Below, in pieces: positions 35,695-44,809 of a DNA stretch of 64,000 bases. Position numbers and translations under genes: made by a program. The stretch covers positions 1 to 64,000 of the forward strand of contig NZ_SPPC01000007.1 of assembly GCF_004570975.1 (NCBI RefSeq), in the 5' to 3' direction. The notes under the pieces are model-generated. The model was not told the origin of the DNA. It did no database searches and worked only from the letters and a program-made list of their open reading frames with translations. Numbering within the stretch: the stretch's first letter is position 1; each line of letters starts with the position of its first letter. The stretch is from Barnesiella sp. WM24. GTDB taxonomy: Bacteria > Bacteroidota > Bacteroidia > Bacteroidales > Muribaculaceae.

Positions 35695-37491
35695 ATGACA
35701 CGTACGATATTTATACTAATTTTCCCACTTTTGATAATCTCTATTTTGAGCTGTAACAGGCAATCATGCGATAGTAAATTAGCCGCTGCAGATAGTTTGA
35801 TGTTTATATCACCTGAAAAATCGCTATCAATACTTGAATCTATTTCTGAGATTGAAAAATATGGTAAAAAAGAACGTGCCTACTACGCATTATTATTGTC
35901 TCAGGCAAAATCACGTAATCATATAACTCCGGAAAATGATTCGTTAATTAGAATCGCGATTAACTATTATTCAAAAAATGACGATTCTTATAAACGGGCT
36001 TGGTGCTATGTAGTGGCAAGTGATATATATGATGTATTGGGCAATGATTCTCTTGCTATAATGTATGCTCGTGAGGCAGAAAGAGAGTCTAAAAGTATTG
36101 ATGATTTAAGATTGAAGTATTACTCAAATTATTTTTTAGGATACATGCTTCATCATAAAAAGCCTTATAATGAAAGTAATTTGTATCTTAATGAAGCGAT
36201 TAAATATGCAAATGAACTCGGTGATACTTTGCATATAATTTCTTCTCTGGATAATTTAGGGACAAATGCTTTATACGAGAGCAGATATGAGGTCGCTTTA
36301 GCATATTATCAGCAAGCATTATCATATTGTATATCTAAAAAATGGAATAAATATTTAGCTCATTTTTATTCTTGTATAGCAATCGCTGCACAACAAAAAA
36401 ACGATTATGGCTACGCATTAAACAATATAAACAAGTCAATAGATGCTTGCCATTTATTTGATTCTCATATTGACTCATGTTCTCTGTATCAGTTTAAAAG
36501 CAATATACTTGCCGGATTGGGGATGTGGGATTCTATACCGTATTATGCAAAGAAAGGATTGAGCGATAGCTCGTTTGTTACGCGGGGAATGTATGATGCC
36601 ACCATGATAAAATGGGCGGAGGGTAAAAAAGATTATAAAAGGGCTATTGACTATTACAGGCATTACGCCGCGATGCTTGACTCCATCCACAAGGAGGAGA
36701 TGGAGGATAATGTGATGAAGATGCAGAAAAAATATGACCTCACGCAGGCTATCATCGAGCGCGACAGGCTATATATGAAAAATCAGCGCCTTGTGTTGAT
36801 TGTGCTCGGGCTTTTTGTGATATGTTTCGGAGCTTTGATAGTGGTGCTGCTCTATCGCCGGAGGATAAAGGAGCTGCAGAGGCAGCGCGAAGAGGCTAAG
36901 GCGGAGCTTACTCACAATACCTTAAAGATGATGAACGAGCGCAACCGCCGTCTCATCGCCGATGAACGTCGCCGTCACCGGTTGCTTGCCCTGACCGATG
37001 TAATAGCCAAGGTGATGTCGACAGGTCGTCACGACGATGCCGAGCAACTTAAAAGGCATAAAGACATGGCGCTTACCAACGACGAGACCGCACGCCTCAT
37101 CGAGGCGGTCGATGTGTGTTACGAAGGATATCTTACGCGGTTGCAGGATGAACACCCGGCACTGGGGCAAAATGATCTTGCGCTGTGTTGCATGATATTG
37201 CTGAAGGTGACTAACCGTGACATCGCGATATTGTTTGGACTGTCGTCTGACACATTGAAAAAGCGCAAGCTGCGACTGCGCACCGAAAAGCTTTGTATAA
37301 CCGATGTGCTTGAGGAATGGCTTGAGCGCGACAGCCGCACCTATGTCGATGAAATTGACGCGGAATATGCCACGCCTGAAGATACCCCCGATGATAAGGA
37401 GACGCCCGATATCGCGACTGTCACCGTGTCAGATGCCGCCGCGGATGCCGGCGCATCGCCTGATAGCGATACCCCGCCATCCGCGCAGTAA
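35695..37491 (+). CDS. TPR sensor-regulator with membrane helix and C-terminal HTH
   Basis: 598 residues. A lipoprotein-type signal (LIISILSC) starts the protein. TPR-like helices cover about 25-345 (YALLLSQAK, EAIKYANELGDTLHIISSLDNLG). A membrane helix lies at about 362-385 (LVLIVLGLFVICFGALIVVLLYRRR), then a charged coiled-coil and a LuxR-like helix-turn-helix (LLKVTNRDIAILFGLSSDTLKKRKLRLR). The acidic tail is probably disordered. This is a common Bacteroidales design that links a periplasmic signal to cytosolic DNA binding. It likely controls the divergent DUF3244-like gene. The first half is AT-rich and the second half (from about 36650) is GC-rich, suggesting a mosaic origin. Confidence 0.82.
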   Translation: MTRTIFILIFPLLIISILSCNRQSCDSKLAAADSLMFISPEKSLSILESISEIEKYGKKERAYYALLLSQAKSRNHITPENDSLIRIAINYYSKNDDSYKRAWCYVVASDIYDVLGNDSLAIMYAREAERESKSIDDLRLKYYSNYFLGYMLHHKKPYNESNLYLNEAIKYANELGDTLHIISSLDNLGTNALYESRYEVALAYYQQALSYCISKKWNKYLAHFYSCIAIAAQQKNDYGYALNNINKSIDACHLFDSHIDSCSLYQFKSNILAGLGMWDSIPYYAKKGLSDSSFVTRGMYDATMIKWAEGKKDYKRAIDYYRHYAAMLDSIHKEEMEDNVMKMQKKYDLTQAIIERDRLYMKNQRLVLIVLGLFVICFGALIVVLLYRRRIKELQRQREEAKAELTHNTLKMMNERNRRLIADERRRHRLLALTDVIAKVMSTGRHDDAEQLKRHKDMALTNDETARLIEAVDVCYEGYLTRLQDEHPALGQNDLALCCMILLKVTNRDIAILFGLSSDTLKKRKLRLRTEKLCITDVLEEWLERDSRTYVDEIDAEYATPEDTPDDKETPDIATVTVSDAAADAGASPDSDTPPSAQ

Positions 37492-37971
37492 TTTGCATGG
37501 CGTTGCCCCGACACAGGCTGTGCGGTAGGCATCCCGGTTGTTTACAGGGTGTTATTGGTGGTATATACAGCTACGCGGTGGGGCGTTGCGGTGATGTATA
37601 GGGCGTTGTCGGTGCATGCAGTGTAGGGGCGAGTGGAAGCTCGCCCGCGTTTCGTCCGGCGTGTCCGCAATGCGCGTGTGTTTCGGGCGACCTCCCAGTC
37701 GCCCCTACAGCTACGCGGCGGGGCGTTGTGGTGATTACGGGGTGTTATTGGTGGTGGTATATACATGCGGTGTAGGGGCGAGTGGAAGCTCGCCCGCGTT
37801 GCGTCCGCCGTGTCTGCGATGCGTGTGTTTCGGGCGACCTTCCAGTCGCCCCTACAGCTACGCGGTGAAGCGTTGCGATTGTTTACAGGGTGTTATGGTG
37901 GTATATACAGCTACGCGGTGAAGCGTTGTGGTGGTTTATAGGGTGTTATGGTGGTGGTATATACATGCAGT

Positions 37972-38309
37972 GTAGGGGCGAGTGGAAGCTCGCCCGCGTT
38001 GTGTCCGGCGTGTCCGCAGTGCGTGTGTGCAGATCATGGTGTGCATCCCTGGAAGGGATGATCTTACTTGTAGCCGTGGGTTGAACGCAGTGATACCCAC
38101 GGAAAAATATGCACCGTGCGCGTGGTTTCCGTAAGGAATCCTCATATGGATGGCGCGGTGATGATTCCTGCGGAAACAATATTTTGGGGGTTACGGCTAC
38201 CGTGGGTATCGCTACGCTCAACCCACGGCTAAACATGGATTATCCCTTATCGGGATAGATTGCATATATGCAATGCGTGTATTTCGGGCGACCTTCCAGT
38301 CGCCCCTAC
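37972..38309 (+). repeat. second long form with nested palindromes
   Basis: 338 bp and nearly identical to 32738-33074, with the same four nested arm pairs. Small differences exist (for example GCGCGGTGATGATTCC where the other copy has GCGAGGAGATTATTCC), so the copies have diverged a little since they were made. Confidence 0.92.
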
Positions 38310-38863
38310 AGCTACGCGGTGAGGCGTTGCGGTGATGTATAGGGTGTTGTCGGTGATGGTATATACATGCAGTGTAGGGGCGAGTGGAAGCTCGCCCGCG
38401 TTACGTCCGGCGTGTCCGCGATGCGTGTATTTCGGGCGACCTTCCAGTCGCCCCTACAGCTACGCGATGGGGCGTTGCGGTGATGTATAGGGTGTTGTCG
38501 GTGATGGTATATACGGGCTGTGTAGGGGCGAGTGGAAGCTCGCCTGCGTTATGTCCGGTGTGTCTGCGATGCGTGTATTTCGGGCGACCTTCCAGTCGCC
38601 CCTACAGCTACGCGGTGGGGCATTGCGGTTGTTTACAGGGTGTTATTGGTGATGATATATACAGCTACGTGGTGGGGTGTTGCGGTTGTTTACCAGGGTG
38701 TTCTTGGTGGTATATACAGCTACGCGGTAGATCGTTGCGGTTGTTTATAGGGTGTTATTGGTGGTATATACAGCTACGCGGTGGACGTTGCGGTGATTAC
38801 CGGGGTGTTATTGGCGGTATATACAGCTGCGCGGTGGGCGTTGTGGTGGTGTATATAAACGGG

Positions 38864-38891
38864 ATAGGGGCGAGTTGATGCTCGCCCCTAT
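38864..38891. terminator. single palindrome serving as likely panB terminator
   Basis: ATAGGGGCGAG (38864-38874) and CTCGCCCCTAT (38881-38891) form a perfect 11 bp stem with a TTGATG loop. It is one arm of the repeat family standing alone, 23 bp from the panB stop. No T-run follows on the minus strand (GTTTATATACAC), so the terminator role is inferred from position. Confidence 0.55.
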
Positions 38892-38913
38892 GCTCTGCGG
38901 TATGTGTATGTGG

Positions 38914-39732
38914 TTAATATTGTTCTTTCTCGTTGGGGAAGTCGCAGGTCTTCACGTCGTCGATATAGTGGGCTACTGCATCGTTGATAACGGTGGAGAG
39001 GTCGGCGTAGCGACGCAGGAACCTTGGGGAGAAGCCTTTGTTTATGCCGAGCATGTCGTGCATTACGAGCACCTGACCGTCGACACCGCCACCGGCACCG
39101 ATGCCGATTACGGGAATGCTGACCTGTGAGGCGACTTCGGCAGCAAGTTTTGCGGGTATTTTTTCAAGCACGAGCGCAAAACAGCCTATCTCTTCGAGCA
39201 TTTTGGCGTCTTCAATCAGTTTCCGGGCTTCGGCTTCTTCCTTGGCGCGGACGGCATATGTGCCAAACTTGTTGATTGACTGCGGTGTCAGTCCGAGGTG
39301 TCCCATGACAGGTATTCCTGCACAGAGCACACGCTCAATCGACTCGCGGATTTCGGAACCGCCTTCCATCTTTACCGCCTCGGCATGGCTCTCTTTCATT
39401 ATGCGCACAGCTGAAGCGAGAGCTTCCTTGCTGTTGCCCTGGTAGCTGCCAAAGGGGAGGTCGACCACGACAAGGGCGCGTTTAACGCCTTTCACCACTG
39501 ACTTGGCGTGGTATATCATCTGGTCAAGAGTCATCGGCAGAGTGGTGATGTTTCCCGCCATCACATTGGAGGCGGAATCGCCCACGAGTATCACATCCAT
39601 TCCTGCTTCGTCGATAAGCTTAGCCATCGAATAGTCGTAGGCTGTAAGCATCGCGATTTTCTCGCCGCGCTGTTTCATCTCGATAAGGCGGTGAGTGGTC
39701 ACTTTACGTTGGTCTTCTGTATAGGTAGACAT
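38914..39732 (-). CDS. panB: 3-methyl-2-oxobutanoate hydroxymethyltransferase
   Basis: 272 residues. It adds a hydroxymethyl group from methylene-tetrahydrofolate to ketoisovalerate, the first step of pantothenate synthesis. The barrel start [29 protein letters not shown] holds the metal-binding Asp. VKMEGG and [11 protein letters not shown] are conserved, as is [20 protein letters not shown]. The gene is monocistronic with its own promoter (39761-39792) and ends against repeat cluster 3. Confidence 0.96.
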   Translation of the reverse strand: MSTYTEDQRKVTTHRLIEMKQRGEKIAMLTAYDYSMAKLIDEAGMDVILVGDSASNVMAGNITTLPMTLDQMIYHAKSVVKGVKRALVVVDLPFGSYQGNSKEALASAVRIMKESHAEAVKMEGGSEIRESIERVLCAGIPVMGHLGLTPQSINKFGTYAVRAKEEAEARKLIEDAKMLEEIGCFALVLEKIPAKLAAEVASQVSIPVIGIGAGGGVDGQVLVMHDMLGINKGFSPRFLRRYADLSTVINDAVAHYIDDVKTCDFPNEKEQY

Positions 39733-39760
39733 TTTATTTATGTGTTAAAATAAACCGAGG

Positions 39761-39792
39761 CAAAGTTACGATATAATTATCTGACATGCAAG
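39761..39792 (-). promoter_or_regulatory. promoter of panB
   Basis: On the minus strand CTTG (39792-39789), 20 bp, TAACTTTG (39768-39761). The 5' leader is about 22 bases. Confidence 0.6.
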
Positions 39793-39813
39793 AAAAGAAA
39801 AAGATGCGGGCTG

Positions 39814-42258
39814 TCAGCGCACATCGACGCTGACAGTCGCGGGCTGAAGCCCCTCGGAGCTAACGGCGAGGGTGGCTGTCGCCGCCTCGTTGCCGGCCGC
39901 CTGGAGTATCACCTGCGCCATGCCGTTGAATGTCTTTACCTTGAAGGTGCGCGACATCGGGTCGGCGGGACGTTCGGCATCCTGCCATGCGGGGTCGCCG
40001 TTGCCGACACCGAGTATTCTTACCGGGCCGTCGACTGTAAGGTCGAGAGTGACGCAACCGTCGGGGACAAATCGCTTTTTGCTGTCGGAAAGAGTGATGT
40101 TGACCACAGCCACGTCATGATTGTCAGCCTTGATCAGCTGTCGGTCGGCGGCGGCATTGATTTTAGCCGGGGCGCCGGAGGTCTCGACCTTTGCCGTCAT
40201 CGCCTTTTTGCCGTTTTTGTAGCCTGTCGCCGTTACTTTTCCGGGCTGATACACGGCGTCCCATGCAAGATGACCGTTGCGTGGCATTGTCTTGCGCCCG
40301 AGGCTCTTGCCGTTGACTGCAAGCTCAACCTCGTCCATATTGCTGTAGACCCATATCTGCACCGGCTCTCCTTCATGACCGTGGAGATTCCAGTGGGGGA
40401 GGATGTGCAGCACCGGCTCGTCGGTCCACCACGACTTCAGGTAGAATGCTTCGTCTTTGGGAAATCCGCAATAGTCGAGGATGCCAAATTCGGAGCCTGT
40501 AGCCGGAAACTTGAGCGGGTTGGGCTCTCCGCGATAGTCAAAGCCGGTCCAGTAAAACAGCCCGGCAAGCCAGGGGCGGTCGGCGTAGAAGCGCCATCCG
40601 CGACCTATACAGTTGAGTATGCTGTCGCTGCCGTTGGGGCTGCGGTTGAGCGACGCCATGCGGCCGTTGTCGCGGTCATCGAAATATATGCCGCGAGTGC
40701 CGCAGCCGGTGGTCTCCTCCGAGCCGAGCGCAATGCGCGACGGGTAGTCGCGGCGATGTTGCTCGACAGGATTCTGCATGATGTAGTTGTAGCCGGCCAC
40801 ATCGGCGGGGACAACCACTGTCGGGCCGCCGCTTGTCGCGAAACACATAGGTCTCGTCGGGTCAAAGCGATGGCAATACTCGCGCATTGACTCCGAGATG
40901 CGGTTGCCAAACTCGTTCCATTCGATTCCCCACTCCTCGTTGCCGACGCTCCACACAATTATTGACGGGTGGTTGCGGTCGCGCTCGATCATGCGCTTCA
41001 GCAACCTGACATGCTCGTCGTTAATGCCTGAAAGACGGTTTTCTTCAAGCACAAGAATGCCGAGGCTGTCGCAGGCGTCAAGCATTTCGGGTGTCATCGG
41101 ATTATGGCTTGAACGATAGGCATTGACACCGAATTTTTTCAGTTCGCGCAGTCGATATGCCTGCAGAGCGTCAGGGATAGCCGCGCCCACTCCGGCATGG
41201 TCCTGGTGCATGTTTACACCTTTCAGCTTCAACGGGCGGTTGTTGAGGAGAAATCCTTTGTCGGGGTCAAACCGCGCATCACGGATTCCGGTGACTACTG
41301 TGTCGCAGTCAACGACCGAGCCATCCTTCACCACTTCCGTGACAAGCTTGTAGAGATGAGGCGAGTCGACGTCCCAAAGCATCGGCTTCGATACTGTCAC
41401 GCCGCTTATTGAGCGACGGCTCTCCTTTGCAAGCAGCCCTGTCTCCGATGCCGATGCCGTAGCCGCTACCGAGCCGTCGGGGGCGATGAGCCTGTGGCGC
41501 AGTTCATAGGATGCGGGGGTGTTTCCCTTGTTGTCGACCGTGGTCTCGATAGTCACCTCGGCGGTGTCATAGGGATAGGCGAGCGACGAATGGACAAATG
41601 TCCCGAAAGGCGCCACATGTAGCGGGTCGGTCTTTTCGAGCCACACGTGCCTGTATATGCCGGCGCCTTCGTAAAACCAGCCTTCTTCAAGAGAAGCGTC
41701 GGCGCGGACGGCGATCACATTGTCGCCGCCATAGTTGAGGTATTCCGATATGTCATAGACCTGAGAGGCATATCCGCTTGGCTCGGAGCCGAGGTAGAAT
41801 CCGTTGACCCATACACGCGCGTCGCGGAATATGCCGTCGAAACGGAGCGACAGATGCCGGCCGAGGTCATCGGCGGGTAGGGAAAATACCTTGCGGTACC
41901 ACCCGACGCTTGTCTCCGGGTATTTGTAGCCTACGGTCTTGTAGCCGTGGCTGTGGCTTGCGTCGGGGCTGAAAGGGAGGTCTACCACCCAGTCGTGGGG
42001 CAGGTTGACTTCTTTCCACTCATTGTCCCATTTTGCCGGGTCAAATTTAGGGGAGTAGGGACCTTCGTTGTGGATTGACGCGGCTTTGGTGAGATAATTG
42101 AAATATTCTGTGCCGCATCCGAAATCTTTTGCCGGGTCGGCCGCGTTGCCGAAAGCAAATTTCCAGTTTTCGTCAAAATTAATGGTTTCCGCACCGTGAG
42201 CCATGACTGTGGTGCATAGTGACAGCATAGACGCCATCAGTAATGTGAGTCGGTTCAT
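39814..42258 (-). CDS. secreted GH2 family glycosidase (beta-galactosidase-like)
   Basis: 814 residues with a signal peptide (ending HGAET near residue 23). Order of domains: sugar-binding jelly roll (WYRKVFSLPADDLGRHLSLRFDGIFRDARVWVNG), immunoglobulin-like domain, and a catalytic barrel with RSSHNPMTPEMLDACDSLGI and NHPSIIVWSVGNEEWG (acid/base Glu). SEETTG further on is the probable nucleophile region. A DUF4982-like segment (IWVYSNMDEVELAVNGKSLG) and a C-terminal beta domain follow. GH2 members cut beta-galactosides, -mannosides or -glucuronides; the exact sugar is not decided. It has its own promoter. Confidence 0.9.
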   Translation of the reverse strand: MNRLTLLMASMLSLCTTVMAHGAETINFDENWKFAFGNAADPAKDFGCGTEYFNYLTKAASIHNEGPYSPKFDPAKWDNEWKEVNLPHDWVVDLPFSPDASHSHGYKTVGYKYPETSVGWYRKVFSLPADDLGRHLSLRFDGIFRDARVWVNGFYLGSEPSGYASQVYDISEYLNYGGDNVIAVRADASLEEGWFYEGAGIYRHVWLEKTDPLHVAPFGTFVHSSLAYPYDTAEVTIETTVDNKGNTPASYELRHRLIAPDGSVAATASASETGLLAKESRRSISGVTVSKPMLWDVDSPHLYKLVTEVVKDGSVVDCDTVVTGIRDARFDPDKGFLLNNRPLKLKGVNMHQDHAGVGAAIPDALQAYRLRELKKFGVNAYRSSHNPMTPEMLDACDSLGILVLEENRLSGINDEHVRLLKRMIERDRNHPSIIVWSVGNEEWGIEWNEFGNRISESMREYCHRFDPTRPMCFATSGGPTVVVPADVAGYNYIMQNPVEQHRRDYPSRIALGSEETTGCGTRGIYFDDRDNGRMASLNRSPNGSDSILNCIGRGWRFYADRPWLAGLFYWTGFDYRGEPNPLKFPATGSEFGILDYCGFPKDEAFYLKSWWTDEPVLHILPHWNLHGHEGEPVQIWVYSNMDEVELAVNGKSLGRKTMPRNGHLAWDAVYQPGKVTATGYKNGKKAMTAKVETSGAPAKINAAADRQLIKADNHDVAVVNITLSDSKKRFVPDGCVTLDLTVDGPVRILGVGNGDPAWQDAERPADPMSRTFKVKTFNGMAQVILQAAGNEAATATLAVSSEGLQPATVSVDVR

Positions 42259-42305
42259 TAAGTCAGGATTATCAGTTAAATGATGATTAGGTTGATTTAC
42301 TGTTA

Positions 42306-42336
42306 CAAATATAACGCTTTTTTGTGTATAATCAAA
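42306..42336 (-). promoter_or_regulatory. promoter of the GH2 gene
   Basis: On the minus strand TTTG (42336-42333), 19 bp, TATATTTG (42313-42306). It fits the Bacteroidota consensus in both boxes. Confidence 0.65.
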
Positions 42337-42404
42337 ATCGCTGACGGCGGCAGGGGTGTTTGAGAAGAAAGAGTAAGCAACTGAACATATTTTCCTGCGA
42401 AATG

Positions 42405-42436
42405 TTAGGAATTATGGAAAATTTGGATTAATTTTG
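42405..42436 (+). promoter_or_regulatory. promoter of the histidine operon
   Basis: TTAG (42405-42408), a 20 bp gap, TAATTTTG (42429-42436). Transcription would start near 42442, about 20 bases before the leader-peptide ATG. Confidence 0.6.
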
Positions 42437-42463
42437 TCGGTATAATCAATTTTGGTAAACAAA

Positions 42464-42520
42464 ATGTCAAGAATCAGTGTCTACAAGCATCATCATCACC
42501 ACCACTTTCTCTGCAATTGA
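42464..42520 (+). CDS. hisL: his operon leader peptide
   Basis: An 18-residue ORF, MSRISVYKHHHHHHFLCN, with six consecutive His codons at 42488-42505. The codons alternate CAT and CAC, so the run is not a simple repeat. It precedes hisG with an antiterminator strand and a terminator between, the design of a histidine attenuator. A ribosome that lacks charged tRNA-His stalls on the run and leaves the strand after the stop codon free. The ORF is too short for routine gene calling. Confidence 0.88.
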   Translation: MSRISVYKHHHHHHFLCN

Positions 42521-42608
42521 GGAAGCCTGATGTCGTGCCTGTCCATAACTTGACAATCCACCGATAGATGCCGGCTTCCCCTAATAGAGGAATCCGGCAA
42601 TTTTTTTT
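42521..42608 (+). promoter_or_regulatory. histidine attenuator (antiterminator / terminator)
   Basis: GGAAGCC (42521-42527), directly after the leader stop, is the exact complement of GGCTTCC (42573-42579). That second strand is also part of the 5' arm of the terminator: TGCCGG (42569-42574) pairs with CCGGCA (42594-42599), and after a mismatch TTCC pairs with GGAA, followed by eight T at 42601-42608. The two pairings are mutually exclusive. Translation to the stop hides the first strand and allows termination; stalling at His allows readthrough into hisG. Confidence 0.85.
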
Positions 42609-42638
42609 AAGAAACAATAACTAAATGCACTTACTGAT

Positions 42639-43505
42639 ATGGATAACAAATTGAGAATCGCGGTCCAGTCCAAGGGACGTCTGTATGACGAGACAATGGA
42701 GCTTCTTTCCGAGTCGGGAATCAAGCTTACAGCCGTGAAGCGCACACTGCTTGTGCCCGCGCGAAATTTTCCGGTCGAACTTCTGTTTCTAAGAGATGAC
42801 GACATCCCGGAATCAGTGGCAAACGGTACTGCCGACATAGGTATCGTAGGGCTCAACGAGGTTATGGAGAAGGAGAAACCCGTCGAGGTAGTCAGGGAAC
42901 TCGGATTCAGCCGCTGCCATCTCTCGCTTGCCATCCCGCAGCATATCGACTATAATGGTCTGAGCTGGTTTAACGGGAAAAAAATCGCGACATCCTATCC
43001 GGTGATCCTCTCCCGCTTTCTTAAAGAAAACGCCATCAAAGCCGACATTCACGTCATAACCGGCTCGGTGGAGATAGCTCCGGGTATCGGGCTTGCCGAT
43101 GCGATATTTGACATCGTCTCTTCCGGGTCGACTCTTGTCAGCAACAACCTCGCGGAGGTTGAGAATGTGGTCGAGTCGCAGGCTGTGTTGATAAAGGCTG
43201 CCGACAGGTCCCTTTCCAATGCCAAGCAGGCTACGCTCGACGAGCTGCTCTTCCGGTTCAACGCGGTCAAGGCGGCGGAAGGAAAGAAATATATACTGAT
43301 GAATGTGCCGAAAGAGAAGCTTGACGAGATAATAGGTATACTTCCCGGCATGAAAAGCCCTACAGTGTTGCCGCTTGCCAATGCCGACTGGTGTTCGGTT
43401 CACTCCGTGCTTGAGGAAAAGCGGCTGTGGGAAATCGTCGGGAAGCTGAAAGCGGCGGGCGCAGAAGGCATCCTTGCCCTTGACATCGAAAAAATGATAC
43501 TCTGA
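42639..43505 (+). CDS. hisG: ATP phosphoribosyltransferase (long form)
   Basis: 288 residues, the first enzyme of histidine synthesis, which joins ATP and PRPP. KLRIAVQSKGRLYDETMELL opens the first domain. VEIAPGIGLADAIFDIVSSGSTL is the PRPP-binding region. The C-terminal regulatory ACT-like domain (residues 210-288) marks the long, histidine-feedback-inhibited form, so HisZ is not needed. It is the first gene after the attenuator; hisD follows after 4 bp. Confidence 0.95.
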   Translation: MDNKLRIAVQSKGRLYDETMELLSESGIKLTAVKRTLLVPARNFPVELLFLRDDDIPESVANGTADIGIVGLNEVMEKEKPVEVVRELGFSRCHLSLAIPQHIDYNGLSWFNGKKIATSYPVILSRFLKENAIKADIHVITGSVEIAPGIGLADAIFDIVSSGSTLVSNNLAEVENVVESQAVLIKAADRSLSNAKQATLDELLFRFNAVKAAEGKKYILMNVPKEKLDEIIGILPGMKSPTVLPLANADWCSVHSVLEEKRLWEIVGKLKAAGAEGILALDIEKMIL

Positions 43506-43509
43506 GCCT

Positions 43510-44799
43510 ATGGATATCATCAATTATCCCTCGCCCGAAGAGTGGGCGCAGCTCTCGGTAAGGGCACTTGCCGAAGAGGCTTCGGAGGTGACGGCCGCCG
43601 TGGCCAAAATAATTGCCGATGTCGCCTCCCGGGGTGACGATGCCCTCCGTGACTATGAACTGCGGTTTACCGGAGCTGAGATAGGCGCTATTGAAGTCAC
43701 TCCGCAAGAGCTTGACGCAGCCGAGGCAGCCGTAGGGGCGGAACTGAAAGAGGCTATAGGCATCGCTGCGGCTAATATCGCCGCATTTCATGAGGCGCAG
43801 AAGCCCGGAAGCATAAAGGTGGAGACAGCGCCCGGAGTAGTGTGTGAGCAGCGTCCCGTGGCGATTTCGCGTGCGGGTCTTTATATACCCGGCGGCAACT
43901 CGCCGCTCTTCTCGACAGTGTTGATGCTTGCCATCCCCGCGCGGATTGCGGGGTGTGGAGAGGTGATATTATGCACTCCGCCACGCCGTGACGGCACCGT
44001 GCATCCCGCCATCCTGTATGCCGCACGCCTTGCCGGAGTCGACCGGATATTCAAGACCGGAGGCGCGCAGGCTATAGCCGCGATGACATGCGGGTCGTCG
44101 ACTGTGCCGCGTGTCGACAAGATATTCGGTCCGGGCAACCGCTATGTCACTGAGGCGAAGCAGCAGGCGACGAGGCGCGGGGTCGCCATCGATATGCCCG
44201 CGGGACCGTCGGAGGTGCTTGTCATAGCCGACGGCAACGCCGACGCGAGGTTTGTCGCCGCCGATTTTCTGTCGCAGGCGGAGCATGGTCCCGACAGCCA
44301 GTCAATACTGCTTACCACCTCTCCGGAACTTGCCCGTGAGCTTCCCGACGTGATTGACGGGATGCTCGGCCGGCTTCCCCGACGCGAGATGATGGAGCGT
44401 TCGCTATCCCACAGCCGCATAATACTCATGCATGACGATGACGAGATGATTGCGTTCAGCAACACCTATGCCCCGGAGCATCTCATCATAAACCATGCAG
44501 CCGCCGACGAGCTTGCGTCTAAGGTGGTCAATGCCGGGTCGGTGTTTCTCGGGGAATACTCTCCGGAGAGTGCGGGCGATTATGCGTCGGGCACCAACCA
44601 TACCCTCCCCACATCGGGCTATGCACGGGCTTACAGCGGGGTCAACGTCGAGAGCTTCATAAAGCGCATCACCTTTCAGCGGCTGTCGCCTGAAGGCATC
44701 GCGTCGATAGGAAGGGCGGTCGAGGTAATGGCGGAAAATGAAGACCTGCTTGCCCACAAGCTTGCAATGACCCTGCGCATGGAAAAATTAAAAAACTGA
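43510..44799 (+). CDS. hisD: histidinol dehydrogenase
   Basis: 429 residues. It oxidises histidinol to histidine in two NAD-dependent steps. The segment RAGLYIPGGNSPLFSTVLMLAIPA and KIFGPGNRYVTEAKQ are family signatures, with zinc and catalytic residues in SQAEHGPDSQ and in the region around NHTLPTSGYAR. Full length. The gene order hisG-hisD-hisC-hisB is typical for Bacteroidales. The gap to hisC is 10 bp. Confidence 0.96.
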   Translation: MDIINYPSPEEWAQLSVRALAEEASEVTAAVAKIIADVASRGDDALRDYELRFTGAEIGAIEVTPQELDAAEAAVGAELKEAIGIAAANIAAFHEAQKPGSIKVETAPGVVCEQRPVAISRAGLYIPGGNSPLFSTVLMLAIPARIAGCGEVILCTPPRRDGTVHPAILYAARLAGVDRIFKTGGAQAIAAMTCGSSTVPRVDKIFGPGNRYVTEAKQQATRRGVAIDMPAGPSEVLVIADGNADARFVAADFLSQAEHGPDSQSILLTTSPELARELPDVIDGMLGRLPRREMMERSLSHSRIILMHDDDEMIAFSNTYAPEHLIINHAAADELASKVVNAGSVFLGEYSPESAGDYASGTNHTLPTSGYARAYSGVNVESFIKRITFQRLSPEGIASIGRAVEVMAENEDLLAHKLAMTLRMEKLKN

Positions 44800-44809
44800 T
44801 TGATAAGTA

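Larger units (their letters stand above)
37500..38891 (+). repeat. palindromic repeat cluster 3
   Basis: Forward units at 37623-37708 (86 bp), 37772-37855 (84), 37972-38309 (long form), 38374-38457 (84), 38522-38605 (84). From 38606 to 38860 only spacer units remain, four to five copies with a period of about 55-60 bp. The cluster ends with a single palindrome at 38864-38891. It fills the gap between the convergent ends of the TPR regulator gene and panB. ORFs through it are not genes. Confidence 0.95.
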
